9,051 nt of DNA from Bryobacterales bacterium. GTDB taxonomy: Bacteria; Acidobacteriota; Terriglobia; Bryobacterales; Bryobacteraceae. Below the pieces are notes generated by a model. It saw nothing but the letters and a program-made list of their open reading frames with translations, was not told the DNA's origin and ran no database searches. The DNA is taken from assembly GCA_003154855.1 (NCBI GenBank), contig PMEV01000223.1, forward strand, positions 2,103 through 11,153. Direction: 5' to 3'. A program made the translations under genes and the position numbers. Numbering within the stretch: position 1 is the first letter of the stretch; each line of letters begins with the position of its first letter. Shown here in pieces: positions 1 through 7,836 of the stretch.

Positions 1-579
1 CACGCCAACGTCGAGACCCTCACCGTGCGCTGCCTGTGCACCAGCCGCGATTTGCCTTCCCGCCTGCCCTTCGGAAGCGAGCTGGGAGACTTCGAGCTGG
101 AGGGCATGCCGGCCATCAAGCGCATCATCACCTTGAAGAAGCCGACCCCCACCCTGCGCGCGCCGGTGGGCCGGGGCGCGCTGTGGCGGCTGATCTCCCA
201 GCTCTCGCTGAACTATCTCTCGCTGGTGAGCGAGGGCAAGCACGCTTTACAGGAAATCCTGCGGCTCTACAATTTCACCGATTCGACGTACCTGGAGAAG
301 CAGATCCAGGGCATCTCGGAGTTGAGCAGCCGCAAGCACTTTGCGCGGGTGATCTCGGAGAACGGCATCGCGTTCGTGCGAGGCACCGAAGTCGACATCC
401 GGTTCGACGAAGAGCAGTTCGTGGGCGGTGGCGTCTACCTGTTCGCCAGCGTGCTCGAGCACTTCCTGGGGCTGTACGTTTCCATGAACAGCTTCAGCCA
501 GCTCATCGCCAGGACCGCCCAGCGGAAAGAGGTAATGAACAAATGGCCGCCGAGAGCGGGCGAAGCGATCTTGCTCTAG
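1..579 (+). CDS. tssF: T6SS baseplate subunit TssF, C-terminal part (5' truncated)
   Basis: TssF (also VasA/ImpG) is a cytoplasmic baseplate wedge component that, with TssG, TssE and TssK, forms the platform on which the tail tube and sheath assemble. The reading frame is open from base 1 with no start inside the window, so only the last 192 residues are present; full-length members are roughly 600 residues. Recognisable family features are the segment near the left edge reading CTSRDLPSRLPFG, the aromatic stretch GVYLFASVLEHFLGLYVSMNSF, and the closing WPPRAGEAILL, which closely resembles the usual TssF C-terminus. The stop is TAG at 577-579. The last 37 bases overlap the start of tssG, implying translational coupling. 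Identification rests on recalled family motifs and on gene order (tssF-tssG-tssH). Confidence 0.95.
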   Translation, partial: HANVETLTVRCLCTSRDLPSRLPFGSELGDFELEGMPAIKRIITLKKPTPTLRAPVGRGALWRLISQLSLNYLSLVSEGKHALQEILRLYNFTDSTYLEKQIQGISELSSRKHFARVISENGIAFVRGTEVDIRFDEEQFVGGGVYLFASVLEHFLGLYVSMNSFSQLIARTAQRKEVMNKWPPRAGEAILL

Positions 580-1577
580 CCCACCGGGCGCTGGAGCGGC
601 AGCTCACCGAAGAACCGTTCTGCTTCGAGTTCTTCCAAGCCGTGCGGCTGCTGGAGCGCATCACGCGCGGCCGCTCGCCGGTGGGTCTGTTCGCCAATCC
701 GCGCGACGAAGTGGCGCGCTTCGGCGCTCACAACACGCTGATCTTCCCGGCCAGCGCCATCCAGTCCCTGGCCTGGCGCGAGCAGGGGCCCCCGCTGATG
801 ATTGTAAACTTTATGGGCCTGACCGGCCCGGTGGGCGAGCTCCCGCTCTATTACACCCAACTGGTCAGCGAACGCCTCCGCGCGCACGACCGGTCGCTGA
901 GCGAGTTCCTGGACATTTTCAACCACCGCATCATCTCGCTGTTCTACCAGGCCTGGGAGAAGTACCGCTTCGCGATCGACTACGAGCGCGGCGGGCCGGA
1001 CAAATTCGCGCACCACCTGCTGGACTTCATCGGCCTGGGGACCGAGGGCCTGGAGAACCGGCAGAAGGTGGCCGATCATTCCCTGGTCTACTACGCGGGC
1101 CTGCTGGGGCAGCATCCGCGCTCGGCGGTGGCGCTGCGCCAGTTGCTGGAGGATTACTTCGACGTCCCGGTGGCCATCCAGCAATTCGCGGGAGCCTGGT
1201 ATAAGCTGACGCCCGAGATGCAGTGCTGCCTGGATCGGGAGCCTAGCGATAGCGAGCGCGTGGCGGTCGGTGCGACGGTGGGCGATGAGATCTGGGACGA
1301 GCAGACCCGGGTCCGCATTGTGCTGGGCCCGCTCCCCTTGGACCGGTATCTGGATTTCCTGCCCACCGGAACGGCTTTCGAGCCGCTCCGCGCCCTGGCC
1401 AGGTTCTTCTCCGGGGACGAGTTGGACTTCGAGGTGCAACTGGTGTTGCAGCGCCACCAGGTCCCCGCCTGCGAGTTGGGCCGGGAAGATGCCGAAGGCC
1501 CGCTCTTGGGCTGGGTGAGTTGGGCCAAGTCGGCCCCCCTCGGCCGCGACCCGGGCGATACCCTATTGGAGTTATGA
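543..1577 (+). CDS. tssG: T6SS baseplate subunit TssG
   Basis: TssG (VasB/ImpH) is the baseplate wedge partner of TssF in the cytoplasm. The protein is 344 residues, the usual size for the family. Family signatures are FCFEFFQAVRLLE near the N-terminus, RFGAHNTLIFPAS, and the hallmark FMGLTGPVGELP at about residues 90-101, followed by YYTQL. The start chosen is ATG at 543, inside the end of tssF, because AAAGAGG at 526-532 lies about 10 bases upstream and the family N-terminus begins soon after it. The frame is open much further upstream (to base 36), but that extension lies over tssF and is a shadow. The stop is TGA at 1575-1577, and tssH follows after 27 bases. No truncation or unusual composition is seen. 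Confidence 0.95.
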   Translation: MAAESGRSDLALAHRALERQLTEEPFCFEFFQAVRLLERITRGRSPVGLFANPRDEVARFGAHNTLIFPASAIQSLAWREQGPPLMIVNFMGLTGPVGELPLYYTQLVSERLRAHDRSLSEFLDIFNHRIISLFYQAWEKYRFAIDYERGGPDKFAHHLLDFIGLGTEGLENRQKVADHSLVYYAGLLGQHPRSAVALRQLLEDYFDVPVAIQQFAGAWYKLTPEMQCCLDREPSDSERVAVGATVGDEIWDEQTRVRIVLGPLPLDRYLDFLPTGTAFEPLRALARFFSGDELDFEVQLVLQRHQVPACELGREDAEGPLLGWVSWAKSAPLGRDPGDTLLEL

Positions 1578-1604
1578 TGCAGCAATGAGTCGGAAAGGTC
1601 TTCT

Positions 1605-4310
1605 ATGAGCGTTAACTTGAAATCCTTGATTGGCAAACTCAACGATCCCACGCGCAACGCGCTGGAAGCCGGAGCGGGGCTTTGCGTTTCGCGGACCAAC
1701 TATGACATCGAGGTGGAACACTACCTCCTGAAGCTGCTGGACCAGACCGACGGCGATTTGGCCAAGATCCTCCGCCACTTTGGGGTGGATGCCTCGCGCC
1801 TGGCGGCCGAAGTCACCCGCAGCCTGGACAAGCTCAAGCGCGGCAATGCCCGCACGCCGGCGTTCAGCCCCACGCTGATCAATGTTCTGAAAGAGGCCTG
1901 GGCGATCGGCTCCATCGATTACGGCGCCGGACAGGTGCGCACGGGCTTCACCGTGCTGGCTCTGGCCGCCACCGACGATCTGGCCCGGCTGATGCGGGAA
2001 ATCAGCCCCAAGGAGTTCGGGAAGATCCAGGTGGAAGTGCTGCGCAAGGACTTTCTGGCCATCGTAGCCGGTTCGCACGAGGACGCCGTCACCGCCACCG
2101 CCGAGGAGGCCGCCGCGCCCGCCGCCGGGGGCGCGCGCAAGGCCGCCGGCAAGACACCCAACCTGGATTCGTACACCGTCGACCTGACCGAGAAGGCCAG
2201 AACCGGCAAGCTCGACCCGGTGCTGGGGCGCGATCACGAAGTCCGCCAGATGATCGACATCCTGATGCGCCGGCGCCAGAACAACCCCATCCTCACGGGC
2301 GAGGCGGGCGTAGGCAAGAGCGCGGTGGTGGAAGGGTTCGCTCAGAGAGTGGCCAAGGGCGACGTGCCGCCGCCGCTCAAGGGCGTACTGGTCAAATCGC
2401 TGGACCTGGCGCTGTTGCAGGCGGGCGCGGGTGTGAAGGGCGAATTCGAGAACCGGCTGAAGGGGCTGATCGAGGAAGTGAAGTCCTCGCCCACGCCCAT
2501 CATCCTGTTCATCGACGAGGCGCACACCATGATCGGGGCGGGGGGGCAAGCCGGCCAGAACGACGCCGGGCAGTTGCTGAAGCCGGCGCTGGCTCGCGGC
2601 GAGCTGCGCACCATCGCCGCCACCACCTGGAGCGAGTACAAGAAGTATTTCGAGAAGGATGCGGCCCTGGCGCGGCGCTTCCAGGTCGTGAAAGTGGACG
2701 AACCCTCCGAGGGCGTTTGCAGTGTGATGCTGCGCGGCACCGTGCCGGCCCTTGAGAAGCACCACAAGGTGCGCATTCTGGACGGCGCGGTGAACGCCTC
2801 GGTGAAGCTCTCGCACCGCTACCTGGCCGGGCGGCAGCTTCCCGACAAGGCGGTCAGCGTGCTCGATACCGCCTGCGCGCGGCTGGCGCTGGGCCAGAGC
2901 GCGGTTCCTCCGGTCATCGAGGACGCCACCCGGGAAGTGGAAGACCTGAACGCGCAGGAGAGAATCCTGACCGCCGAGGCGAAACTCGGCGCCGACCATG
3001 CGGAGAGGCTGGCGCAGATTGCCGAGCGTAAGGCCAAGATCGAGGCCCGGCTAGGCGAACTGCAAGCCCGCTTCGATAAGGAGATCGGCCTGGTGACGCG
3101 CATCCGCGAGCTGCGCACCCAGATCGAGACCGGTGTGGCCCCGGCCGCGCCGCAGGCGGCCTCCGGCGATGGCGCCGCGGCTGCCCAACCGGTGAGCGCA
3201 TATACCAGCCCGCGGGCCGAACTCGACCAGTTGAACCTCGAACTGACCATGCTGCAGGGCGAGAACCCGCTGGTGGGAGTTTGCGTGGACGAGAACGTGG
3301 TCGGAGAAGTGATTTCCGGCTGGACGGGCATTCCGGTTGGAAAGATGGTTAAGGACGAGATCCAAAGCGTCCTGCAGCTCAACAACATTCTGAACAAGCG
3401 CGTCATCGGCCAGGACCACGCTCTGGATCTGATCACCCAGCGCATCATCACCTCCCGGGCCACCCTGGACGATCCCAACAAGCCGGTGGGCGTGTTCATG
3501 CTGGTGGGGCCCTCGGGCGTCGGCAAGACCGAGACCGCCCTGGCGCTCTCCGACCAGCTCTACGGCGGCGAGCGGAACATGATCACCATCAACATGTCGG
3601 AGTTCCAGGAGTCGCACACGGTTTCAACCCTGAAAGGTTCGCCTCCCGGATACGTGGGCTACGGCGAGGGCGGCGTGCTCACGGAAGCGGTGCGGCGGCG
3701 TCCCTACTCGGTGGTGCTGCTGGACGAGGTCGAGAAGGCCCATCCGGACGTGCTCGAGCTGTTCTACCAGGTCTTCGACAAGGGCAACATGGAAGACGGC
3801 GAGGGACGCGAAATCGACTTCAAGAACAACATCATCATTCTCACCACAAACGCTGCAACAGATACCTTTATGAAACTCTGCGCCGACCCGGAAACCATGC
3901 CTTCTCCGGAAGCGCTGGTGAAGGCGCTCAAGCCCGAGCTCAACAAGGTGTTCAAGCCGGCGTTCCTGGGCCGCATGGTGATCATCCCCTATTATCCGAT
4001 CCGGGACGAGAACCTGAAGAAGATCGTGGTGCTCAAGTTGGGCAAGATCCGCAAACGCCTGATGGAGAACCACAAGATCGAACTGATCTACGGCGACGAC
4101 CTGATTAGCGAAGTGGCCAGCCGCTGCACGGAAGTCGAGAGCGGCGCCCGCAACGTGGACAACATCCTCACCAACACTCTGCTGCCCGAGGTCTCGCGGC
4201 AGTTGCTGGGCTGGATGGCCGAGGGGCAGAAGGTGACCGGAATCAAGGTCGGCGTGGGCCCCGAGGGTTCGTTCGTTTACGAGACGGTATGCCCCCCGCC
4301 GCAAGAGTAA
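1605..4310 (+). CDS. tssH: T6SS sheath-recycling AAA+ ATPase TssH (ClpV)
   Basis: ClpV is a hexameric Clp/Hsp100-family ATPase that binds the contracted TssB/TssC sheath in the cytoplasm and disassembles it for reuse. The protein is 901 residues, at the upper end for ClpV. An N-terminal domain (about 1-160, including NDPTRNALEAGAGLC) precedes an Ala/Gly-rich linker (about 164-183). The first AAA+ module has Walker A GEAGVGKS at 232-239 and Walker B D304/E305, followed by the ClpV-typical LARGELRTIAATTWSEYKKY. A coiled middle region carries an Ala/Pro-rich insert at about 510-532. The second AAA+ module has Walker A GPSGVGKT at 635-642 and Walker B D707/E708. The ClpV-type N-domain, TTWSEYKKYFEKDAALARRF and the tss context separate it from housekeeping ClpB. 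The ATG at 1605 is preceded by GGAAAGG at 1592-1598, 6 bases away. Both ATPase sites look intact. Confidence 0.97.
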   Translation: MSVNLKSLIGKLNDPTRNALEAGAGLCVSRTNYDIEVEHYLLKLLDQTDGDLAKILRHFGVDASRLAAEVTRSLDKLKRGNARTPAFSPTLINVLKEAWAIGSIDYGAGQVRTGFTVLALAATDDLARLMREISPKEFGKIQVEVLRKDFLAIVAGSHEDAVTATAEEAAAPAAGGARKAAGKTPNLDSYTVDLTEKARTGKLDPVLGRDHEVRQMIDILMRRRQNNPILTGEAGVGKSAVVEGFAQRVAKGDVPPPLKGVLVKSLDLALLQAGAGVKGEFENRLKGLIEEVKSSPTPIILFIDEAHTMIGAGGQAGQNDAGQLLKPALARGELRTIAATTWSEYKKYFEKDAALARRFQVVKVDEPSEGVCSVMLRGTVPALEKHHKVRILDGAVNASVKLSHRYLAGRQLPDKAVSVLDTACARLALGQSAVPPVIEDATREVEDLNAQERILTAEAKLGADHAERLAQIAERKAKIEARLGELQARFDKEIGLVTRIRELRTQIETGVAPAAPQAASGDGAAAAQPVSAYTSPRAELDQLNLELTMLQGENPLVGVCVDENVVGEVISGWTGIPVGKMVKDEIQSVLQLNNILNKRVIGQDHALDLITQRIITSRATLDDPNKPVGVFMLVGPSGVGKTETALALSDQLYGGERNMITINMSEFQESHTVSTLKGSPPGYVGYGEGGVLTEAVRRRPYSVVLLDEVEKAHPDVLELFYQVFDKGNMEDGEGREIDFKNNIIILTTNAATDTFMKLCADPETMPSPEALVKALKPELNKVFKPAFLGRMVIIPYYPIRDENLKKIVVLKLGKIRKRLMENHKIELIYGDDLISEVASRCTEVESGARNVDNILTNTLLPEVSRQLLGWMAEGQKVTGIKVGVGPEGSFVYETVCPPPQE

Positions 4311-4783
4311 CCGACCCGGTGGTGCATCCGCTGCCGCCGGTATTGACCCCCGGGCCGGGCAGCCCGAATTGTATCATCGGGTTCCTGCCCGCCTGGCGGG
4401 GGATTCCGCTGGCTGCCGCCGCGGGGATACAGGCCGCCAAGCAGGCGGCGGACGCCACTGTGCAGACAGCGGTAGCGGCCACGGCGGCGGCGGCCGGATC
4501 GCCTGGGGCTCCGGCTGCCTACGCGGCCGAGCAGGCCACTAAAGCGACCGTCCTGGCTTCGATGTCGAGTGCGATCACGGGCGCTGCGGGCGGCGCCGAC
4601 ATCCACCTGTGCGTCACGCCGGTGCCGGTGCCCCCACACGGGCCCGGCGTGGACGTCACCGGCAGCGCCACCGTGATGATCAACAACCTGCCGGCCGGGC
4701 GGCAGGGCGACACCATTCTCGAGGCCTTGGGGCCGCCCAACAAGATCGCCATGGGTTGCCCGACGGTCATTATTGGAGGGTAG
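4289..4783 (+). CDS. PAAR-domain spike-tip protein with Ala-rich helical insertion
   Basis: PAAR proteins cap the VgrG trimer, sharpen the spike and may carry effectors. This 164-residue protein starts with MPPAARVTDP, the usual opening of the family, and ends with GCPTVIIGG, also typical. The PAAR fold appears split. Residues 1-30 contain H13 and C28. Residues 104-164 contain DIHLC, PHGPGVDVTGS and INNLPAGRQGD. Between them, at about 35-100, lies a segment very rich in Ala with few charged residues and a Gly/Pro break near 70-74, likely a helical hairpin. Family knowledge is that PAAR tips bind zinc through three His and one Cys; H13, H106, H117 and C157 are plausible ligands here (inference). 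No C-terminal toxin domain is present. The gene starts 22 bases inside tssH with only a weak upstream ribosome site, so it is probably coupled to tssH translation, and it ends 4 bases before vgrG. Confidence 0.92.
   Translation: MPPAARVTDPVVHPLPPVLTPGPGSPNCIIGFLPAWRGIPLAAAAGIQAAKQAADATVQTAVAATAAAAGSPGAPAAYAAEQATKATVLASMSSAITGAAGGADIHLCVTPVPVPPHGPGVDVTGSATVMINNLPAGRQGDTILEALGPPNKIAMGCPTVIIGG
4775..4780 (+). promoter_or_regulatory. Ribosome binding site for vgrG
   Basis: GGAGGG lies 7 bases upstream of ATG 4788, inside the last codons of the PAAR gene. It settles the vgrG start on that ATG rather than on an in-frame TTG at 4773, which overlaps the site itself and has no ribosome site of its own. 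Confidence 0.85.
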
Positions 4784-4787
4784 AAAG

Positions 4788-7268
4788 ATGCCCTGGACTG
4801 AAGAGAAGCGCTTCCTGAATTTGGACACCCCGCTGGGCGAAAGCAAGTTCCTGCTCCGCTCCTTTACCGGCACCGAAGGAATGTCGCAGCTCTTCCGCTT
4901 CCGCCTGGATATGCTCTCGGAAGACCCCGCCATCAGCTTCGACAGCATGGTCGGGCAGAACCTGAGCTTCTCCGTTCGTCTGGTGGACACGAGCCAGGCG
5001 CGGTACTTCAACGGTTACGTGAGCGATTTCCGGCAATATCCCGGAGAGGAAAGACTTACCAGATACGAGTGCGAAGTTGTCCCGTGGCTCTGGTTCCTCA
5101 CTCGCGCGGCCGACTGCCGCATCTTCCAGAATATGAAGGTGCCGGACATCGTCGAGAAGGTGTTCCAGGGCTTGGGTTTCACGGATTACGAGTTCCAGTT
5201 GCGCGGCTCCTACGACCCCTGGGAGTACTGCGTCCAGTACCGGGAGACGCACTTCAACTTCGTTTCGCGCCTGCTCGAGCAGGAGGGCATCTTCTACTTC
5301 TTCAAGCACGAGAACGGCAAGCACACCATGATTCTGGGCGACTCGCCCGCGGTGTACCAGCCGTGCGCGGGACAGGAACGCGCGATGCTGGTGCGAACCG
5401 CCGGCCCGGCCGTGCTCCGGGACGAAGACGTGATCTACACATGGCGCTACGACAACGAGCTGCGCAGCGGGAAGTGCGCCCACACGGACTACAATTTCGA
5501 GACACCCAACACCCGGCTGGACGCGGAGGTGACCAGCAACATCAATCAGGGCGGCAATCAGCGCTTTGAGCTCTACGACTATCCGGGGGAATACGAAAAG
5601 CGCCAACAGGGCGACCAGTGGGTGAAGTTGCGCATCGAGGCCGAGGAGGCGCTGCACCCGGTGTGCAGCGGCGAGAGCGACTGCCGCACCTTCGTCTCGG
5701 GGTACAAGTTCGAGTTGTACGGCCACGAGCGCCGGGATCAGAACGACACCTACGTGCTGACCACGGTCGAGCACCGCGGCGAGGAGGGCGGCTTCTACTC
5801 GGGCGCCGGCTCTCAGAGCGACTCCACCTACCGCAACGCCTTCACCTGCATCAAGGCTGCGATCCCGTTCCGGCCCCCGCGCCTGGCGCACAAGCCCCTG
5901 ATCCACGGCATACAAACGGCGGTGGTGGTGGGTCCCTCGGGCGAGGAAATCTACTCCGACAAGTACGGCCGGGTGAAAGTGCAGTTCTTCTGGGACCGGT
6001 TGGGCAAGCTCGACCAGAACAGCTCCTGCTGGATGCGGGTAGCCTGGCCCTGGGCCGGGAAGGGGTGGGGGTTCATCACCATCCCGCGCATTGGCCAGGA
6101 GGTGGTGGTGAGCTTCCTGGAGGGCGACCCGGACCGGCCCCTGATCACCGGCAGCGTCTACAATGCCGAGCAGACGGTGCCCTATCCGCTGCCCGACAAG
6201 CAGGTGATCAGCACCTGGCGATCGAGCAGCTCCAAGGGCGGCGGCAATTCCAACGAGCTCCGCTTCGACGATACCAAGGGCAAGGAACAGGTCTATGTCC
6301 ACGCGGCCTACGACCACGACATGCTGGTGGATCACGACCGCCACGAAACCATCGTCAACGAGAGCCATCAACTGGTCAAAGGCAACCAGTTCGAGCAGTG
6401 CGAGAAGGACCGGAGCGTGCACGTCGTCGGCAACCTCAATGTCAAGGTGGACGAGACCTTCTCGCTCAGCTCCGGCAGCAACTCGCAGGAGAAGGTAAGC
6501 CAGAACTACGCCGTCGACGCAGGCACCGAGGTCCACTTGAAGGCCGGCACGAACTGGGTGGGGGAGTCGGGGGCTTCGCTCACCATCAAAGTGGGTGGCA
6601 ACTTCATCAACATCAACTCGGGCGGCATCTTCATCAGCGGCAATATGGTGATGATCAACAGCGGCGGCTCGGCCGGTTCCGGCGCGGGTTCCAGCCCCAC
6701 GGCCCCCCAAGACCCGGCACAAGTGCAACCGGGCGCCCCCACGCTGTTGGCCGCCGCGCCGCCGGCGCCCGCCGCGGCTGGGCCGGGCGACTTCTCCGCA
6801 TCTGCCAGCATGATGGGCCAGGCCGCGAGCGATGCGCCGGCCTTCGACGACAGTCCGAGCCCGGGCGCCGACATGATGGCGCAGGCCTCGGATGACGGGA
6901 CGCCGATGTGCGCGGTTTGCCCGTACTGCCAGCAGCAGGGCGATAGCTCGCAGCAGCAGACGGACTCCAGCTCTCAGGATCAGGACTCCAGCTCCCAGCA
7001 GCAAATGAGCAATAGCTCCCAGGAGCAGAACTACTGCTCCCCGGACCAGCCGGACGATGGCAGCCAGCCGCAGCCGGACGCCGGCAGCCAGACGCAGACG
7101 GACGCAAGCGCTATGCAGCAGCAGCAGCAACAGGACCAAATGCAGCAGTGGAAGATTCAGCAAGACTCCCAGACGAAGATCTTCAACACTCAACAAGACG
7201 CGGCCGCAAACAAAGCGCAGACGCAGGACAAGAGCTTCAATAAATGGGACGAGTTTATACGAGGGTAG
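4788..7268 (+). CDS. vgrG: T6SS spike protein VgrG (TssI) with low-complexity Ser/Gln/Asp-rich C-terminal tail
   Basis: VgrG trimers form the puncturing spike at the tip of the Hcp tube, related to phage gp27/gp5. The protein is 826 residues. Residues 1 to about 380 match the gp27-like part (RSFTGTEGMSQLFRFRL near 24-40; YRETHFNFVSRLLEQEGIF starting near 152). The gp5-like OB domain follows (SDKYGRVKVQFFWD from 390, then WPWAGKGWGFITIPRIGQEV and EGDPDRPLITGSVYNAE). The region from about 480 to 635 is a repetitive beta-helix (HDRHETIVNESHQLV; INSGGIFISGNMVMINSGG). The remaining 190 or so residues are atypical: an Ala/Pro-rich linker, an imperfect duplication around MMGQA (675) and MMAQA (697), Cys at 708, 711 and 714, Ser/Gln/Asp repeats at about 718-782 with Cys750, and a more ordinary Gln-rich end finishing WDEFIRG. 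No enzyme motif is seen in the tail. The DUF4123 gene starts 31 bases downstream. Confidence 0.97.
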   Translation: MPWTEEKRFLNLDTPLGESKFLLRSFTGTEGMSQLFRFRLDMLSEDPAISFDSMVGQNLSFSVRLVDTSQARYFNGYVSDFRQYPGEERLTRYECEVVPWLWFLTRAADCRIFQNMKVPDIVEKVFQGLGFTDYEFQLRGSYDPWEYCVQYRETHFNFVSRLLEQEGIFYFFKHENGKHTMILGDSPAVYQPCAGQERAMLVRTAGPAVLRDEDVIYTWRYDNELRSGKCAHTDYNFETPNTRLDAEVTSNINQGGNQRFELYDYPGEYEKRQQGDQWVKLRIEAEEALHPVCSGESDCRTFVSGYKFELYGHERRDQNDTYVLTTVEHRGEEGGFYSGAGSQSDSTYRNAFTCIKAAIPFRPPRLAHKPLIHGIQTAVVVGPSGEEIYSDKYGRVKVQFFWDRLGKLDQNSSCWMRVAWPWAGKGWGFITIPRIGQEVVVSFLEGDPDRPLITGSVYNAEQTVPYPLPDKQVISTWRSSSSKGGGNSNELRFDDTKGKEQVYVHAAYDHDMLVDHDRHETIVNESHQLVKGNQFEQCEKDRSVHVVGNLNVKVDETFSLSSGSNSQEKVSQNYAVDAGTEVHLKAGTNWVGESGASLTIKVGGNFININSGGIFISGNMVMINSGGSAGSGAGSSPTAPQDPAQVQPGAPTLLAAAPPAPAAAGPGDFSASASMMGQAASDAPAFDDSPSPGADMMAQASDDGTPMCAVCPYCQQQGDSSQQQTDSSSQDQDSSSQQQMSNSSQEQNYCSPDQPDDGSQPQPDAGSQTQTDASAMQQQQQQDQMQQWKIQQDSQTKIFNTQQDAAANKAQTQDKSFNKWDEFIRG
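6939..7133 (+). repeat. Degenerate tandem repeat coding the Ser/Gln/Asp-rich tail of VgrG
   Basis: Within vgrG, 7-8-residue units recur: GDSSQQQT, DSSSQDQ, DSSSQQQ, MSNSSQEQ, then the variant units DGSQPQP, DAGSQTQT and DASAMQQQ. At DNA level the clearest pair is two adjacent 21-base copies at 6963-6983 and 6984-7004, both beginning GACTCCAGCTC. The block ends in a run of CAG/CAA glutamine codons at 7116-7133. The repeats keep the reading frame and diverge in sequence, so this is a coding repeat rather than an inserted element. The product is expected to be disordered or extended (inference). Confidence 0.75.
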
Positions 7269-7291
7269 CCCTCACCGGAACGCCCATGAGC

Positions 7292-7296
7292 GGGGA
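7292..7296 (+). promoter_or_regulatory. Probable ribosome binding site for the DUF4123 gene, short spacing
   Basis: GGGGA lies just 3 bases before ATG 7300, closer than the usual 5-9. It is the only purine-rich site near that ATG, and no other in-frame ATG is available nearby. The start is otherwise supported by the expected DUF4123 N-terminus. The short spacing may mean modest translation or reliance on re-initiation after vgrG. Confidence 0.5.
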
Positions 7297-7299
7297 AAC

Positions 7300-7836
7300 A
7301 TGGACAAAATCGTCGAAGTAATAAGCCCGATCCTGTTCAAGGACGACGGAACCGCTGTGTTCGCCGTCCTGGATGGCGGGTCCATCCCCGGCCTGCTCGA
7401 GAAGCTGCACGCCGTCCCGCGTCTGGAATTCGTGTGCCTCTACGCGGGAGAGATCAAGCCGGAGTTGGCCAAGGTGGCGCCGTATCTGGTCCGGCTGGAG
7501 CCTAACTCCGAATTCGCGAAGTGGGTGCTTCGGGAGGGATGGGGCAAACACTGGGGCGTCTTCGTGGTGGCGCCAGCGGATTTCCTCGCCATGCGCCGCC
7601 ATTTGCGCCGCTTCCTGATCGTTCATACGACCGACGGCAAACCGTTCTACTTCCGCTACTACGACCCGCGCGTGCTGCGGCCCTATCTCCCCACCTGCAC
7701 CGCCGGGGAACTGGCGGAGTTCTTCGGCCCCATCCGAACCTGGATCGCGGAAGGGGAAGACCCCAGCGCGGTCCTGCGCTTCAATGTCGCCGCCGGCAAG
7801 CTGGTTCCGCACAAAGACGACCTGAAGCTGGGATAG
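7300..7836 (+). CDS. DUF4123 protein, T6SS effector chaperone/adaptor (Tap/TEC type)
   Basis: DUF4123 proteins are cytoplasmic adaptors that bind a specific effector and help mount it on its cognate VgrG; they are not themselves part of the fired spike. The protein is 178 residues and matches the family along most of its length: FAVLDGGSIPGLLEKL (21-36), CLYAGEIKPELAKVAPYLVRLE (46-67), WGKHWGVFV (81-89), LRRFLIVHTTDGKPFYFRYYDPRVLRPYLPTC (102-133) and ELAEFFGPI (137-145). The FRYYDPRVLR motif is the family hallmark. No signal peptide or membrane segment is present, and the C-terminal lobe after residue 150 is short compared with longer DUF4123 proteins. The gene lies 31 bases after vgrG, and no effector gene follows directly. 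Its client may be the VgrG tail, the hydrolase gene further downstream, or a protein encoded elsewhere. Confidence 0.92.
   Translation: MDKIVEVISPILFKDDGTAVFAVLDGGSIPGLLEKLHAVPRLEFVCLYAGEIKPELAKVAPYLVRLEPNSEFAKWVLREGWGKHWGVFVVAPADFLAMRRHLRRFLIVHTTDGKPFYFRYYDPRVLRPYLPTCTAGELAEFFGPIRTWIAEGEDPSAVLRFNVAAGKLVPHKDDLKLG

Noticed and set aside
36..542. Upstream extension of the tssG frame over tssF
   Set aside because: The extension overlaps recognisable TssF coding sequence in another frame, and its translation is Arg/Ala/His-rich without TssG similarity. ATG 543 with its ribosome site gives the family-length protein.
1572..2999. 475-codon open frame on the - strand opposite clpV
   Set aside because: It lies entirely against an intact, well-recognised ClpV gene and has no family-like motifs.
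4770..7196. 808-codon open frame on the - strand opposite vgrG
   Set aside because: Its frame mirrors the high third-position G/C of vgrG, the translation is a Leu/Val/Ala/Arg/His-rich string with no recognisable domain, and the + strand gene is unambiguous. It is a composition artefact.
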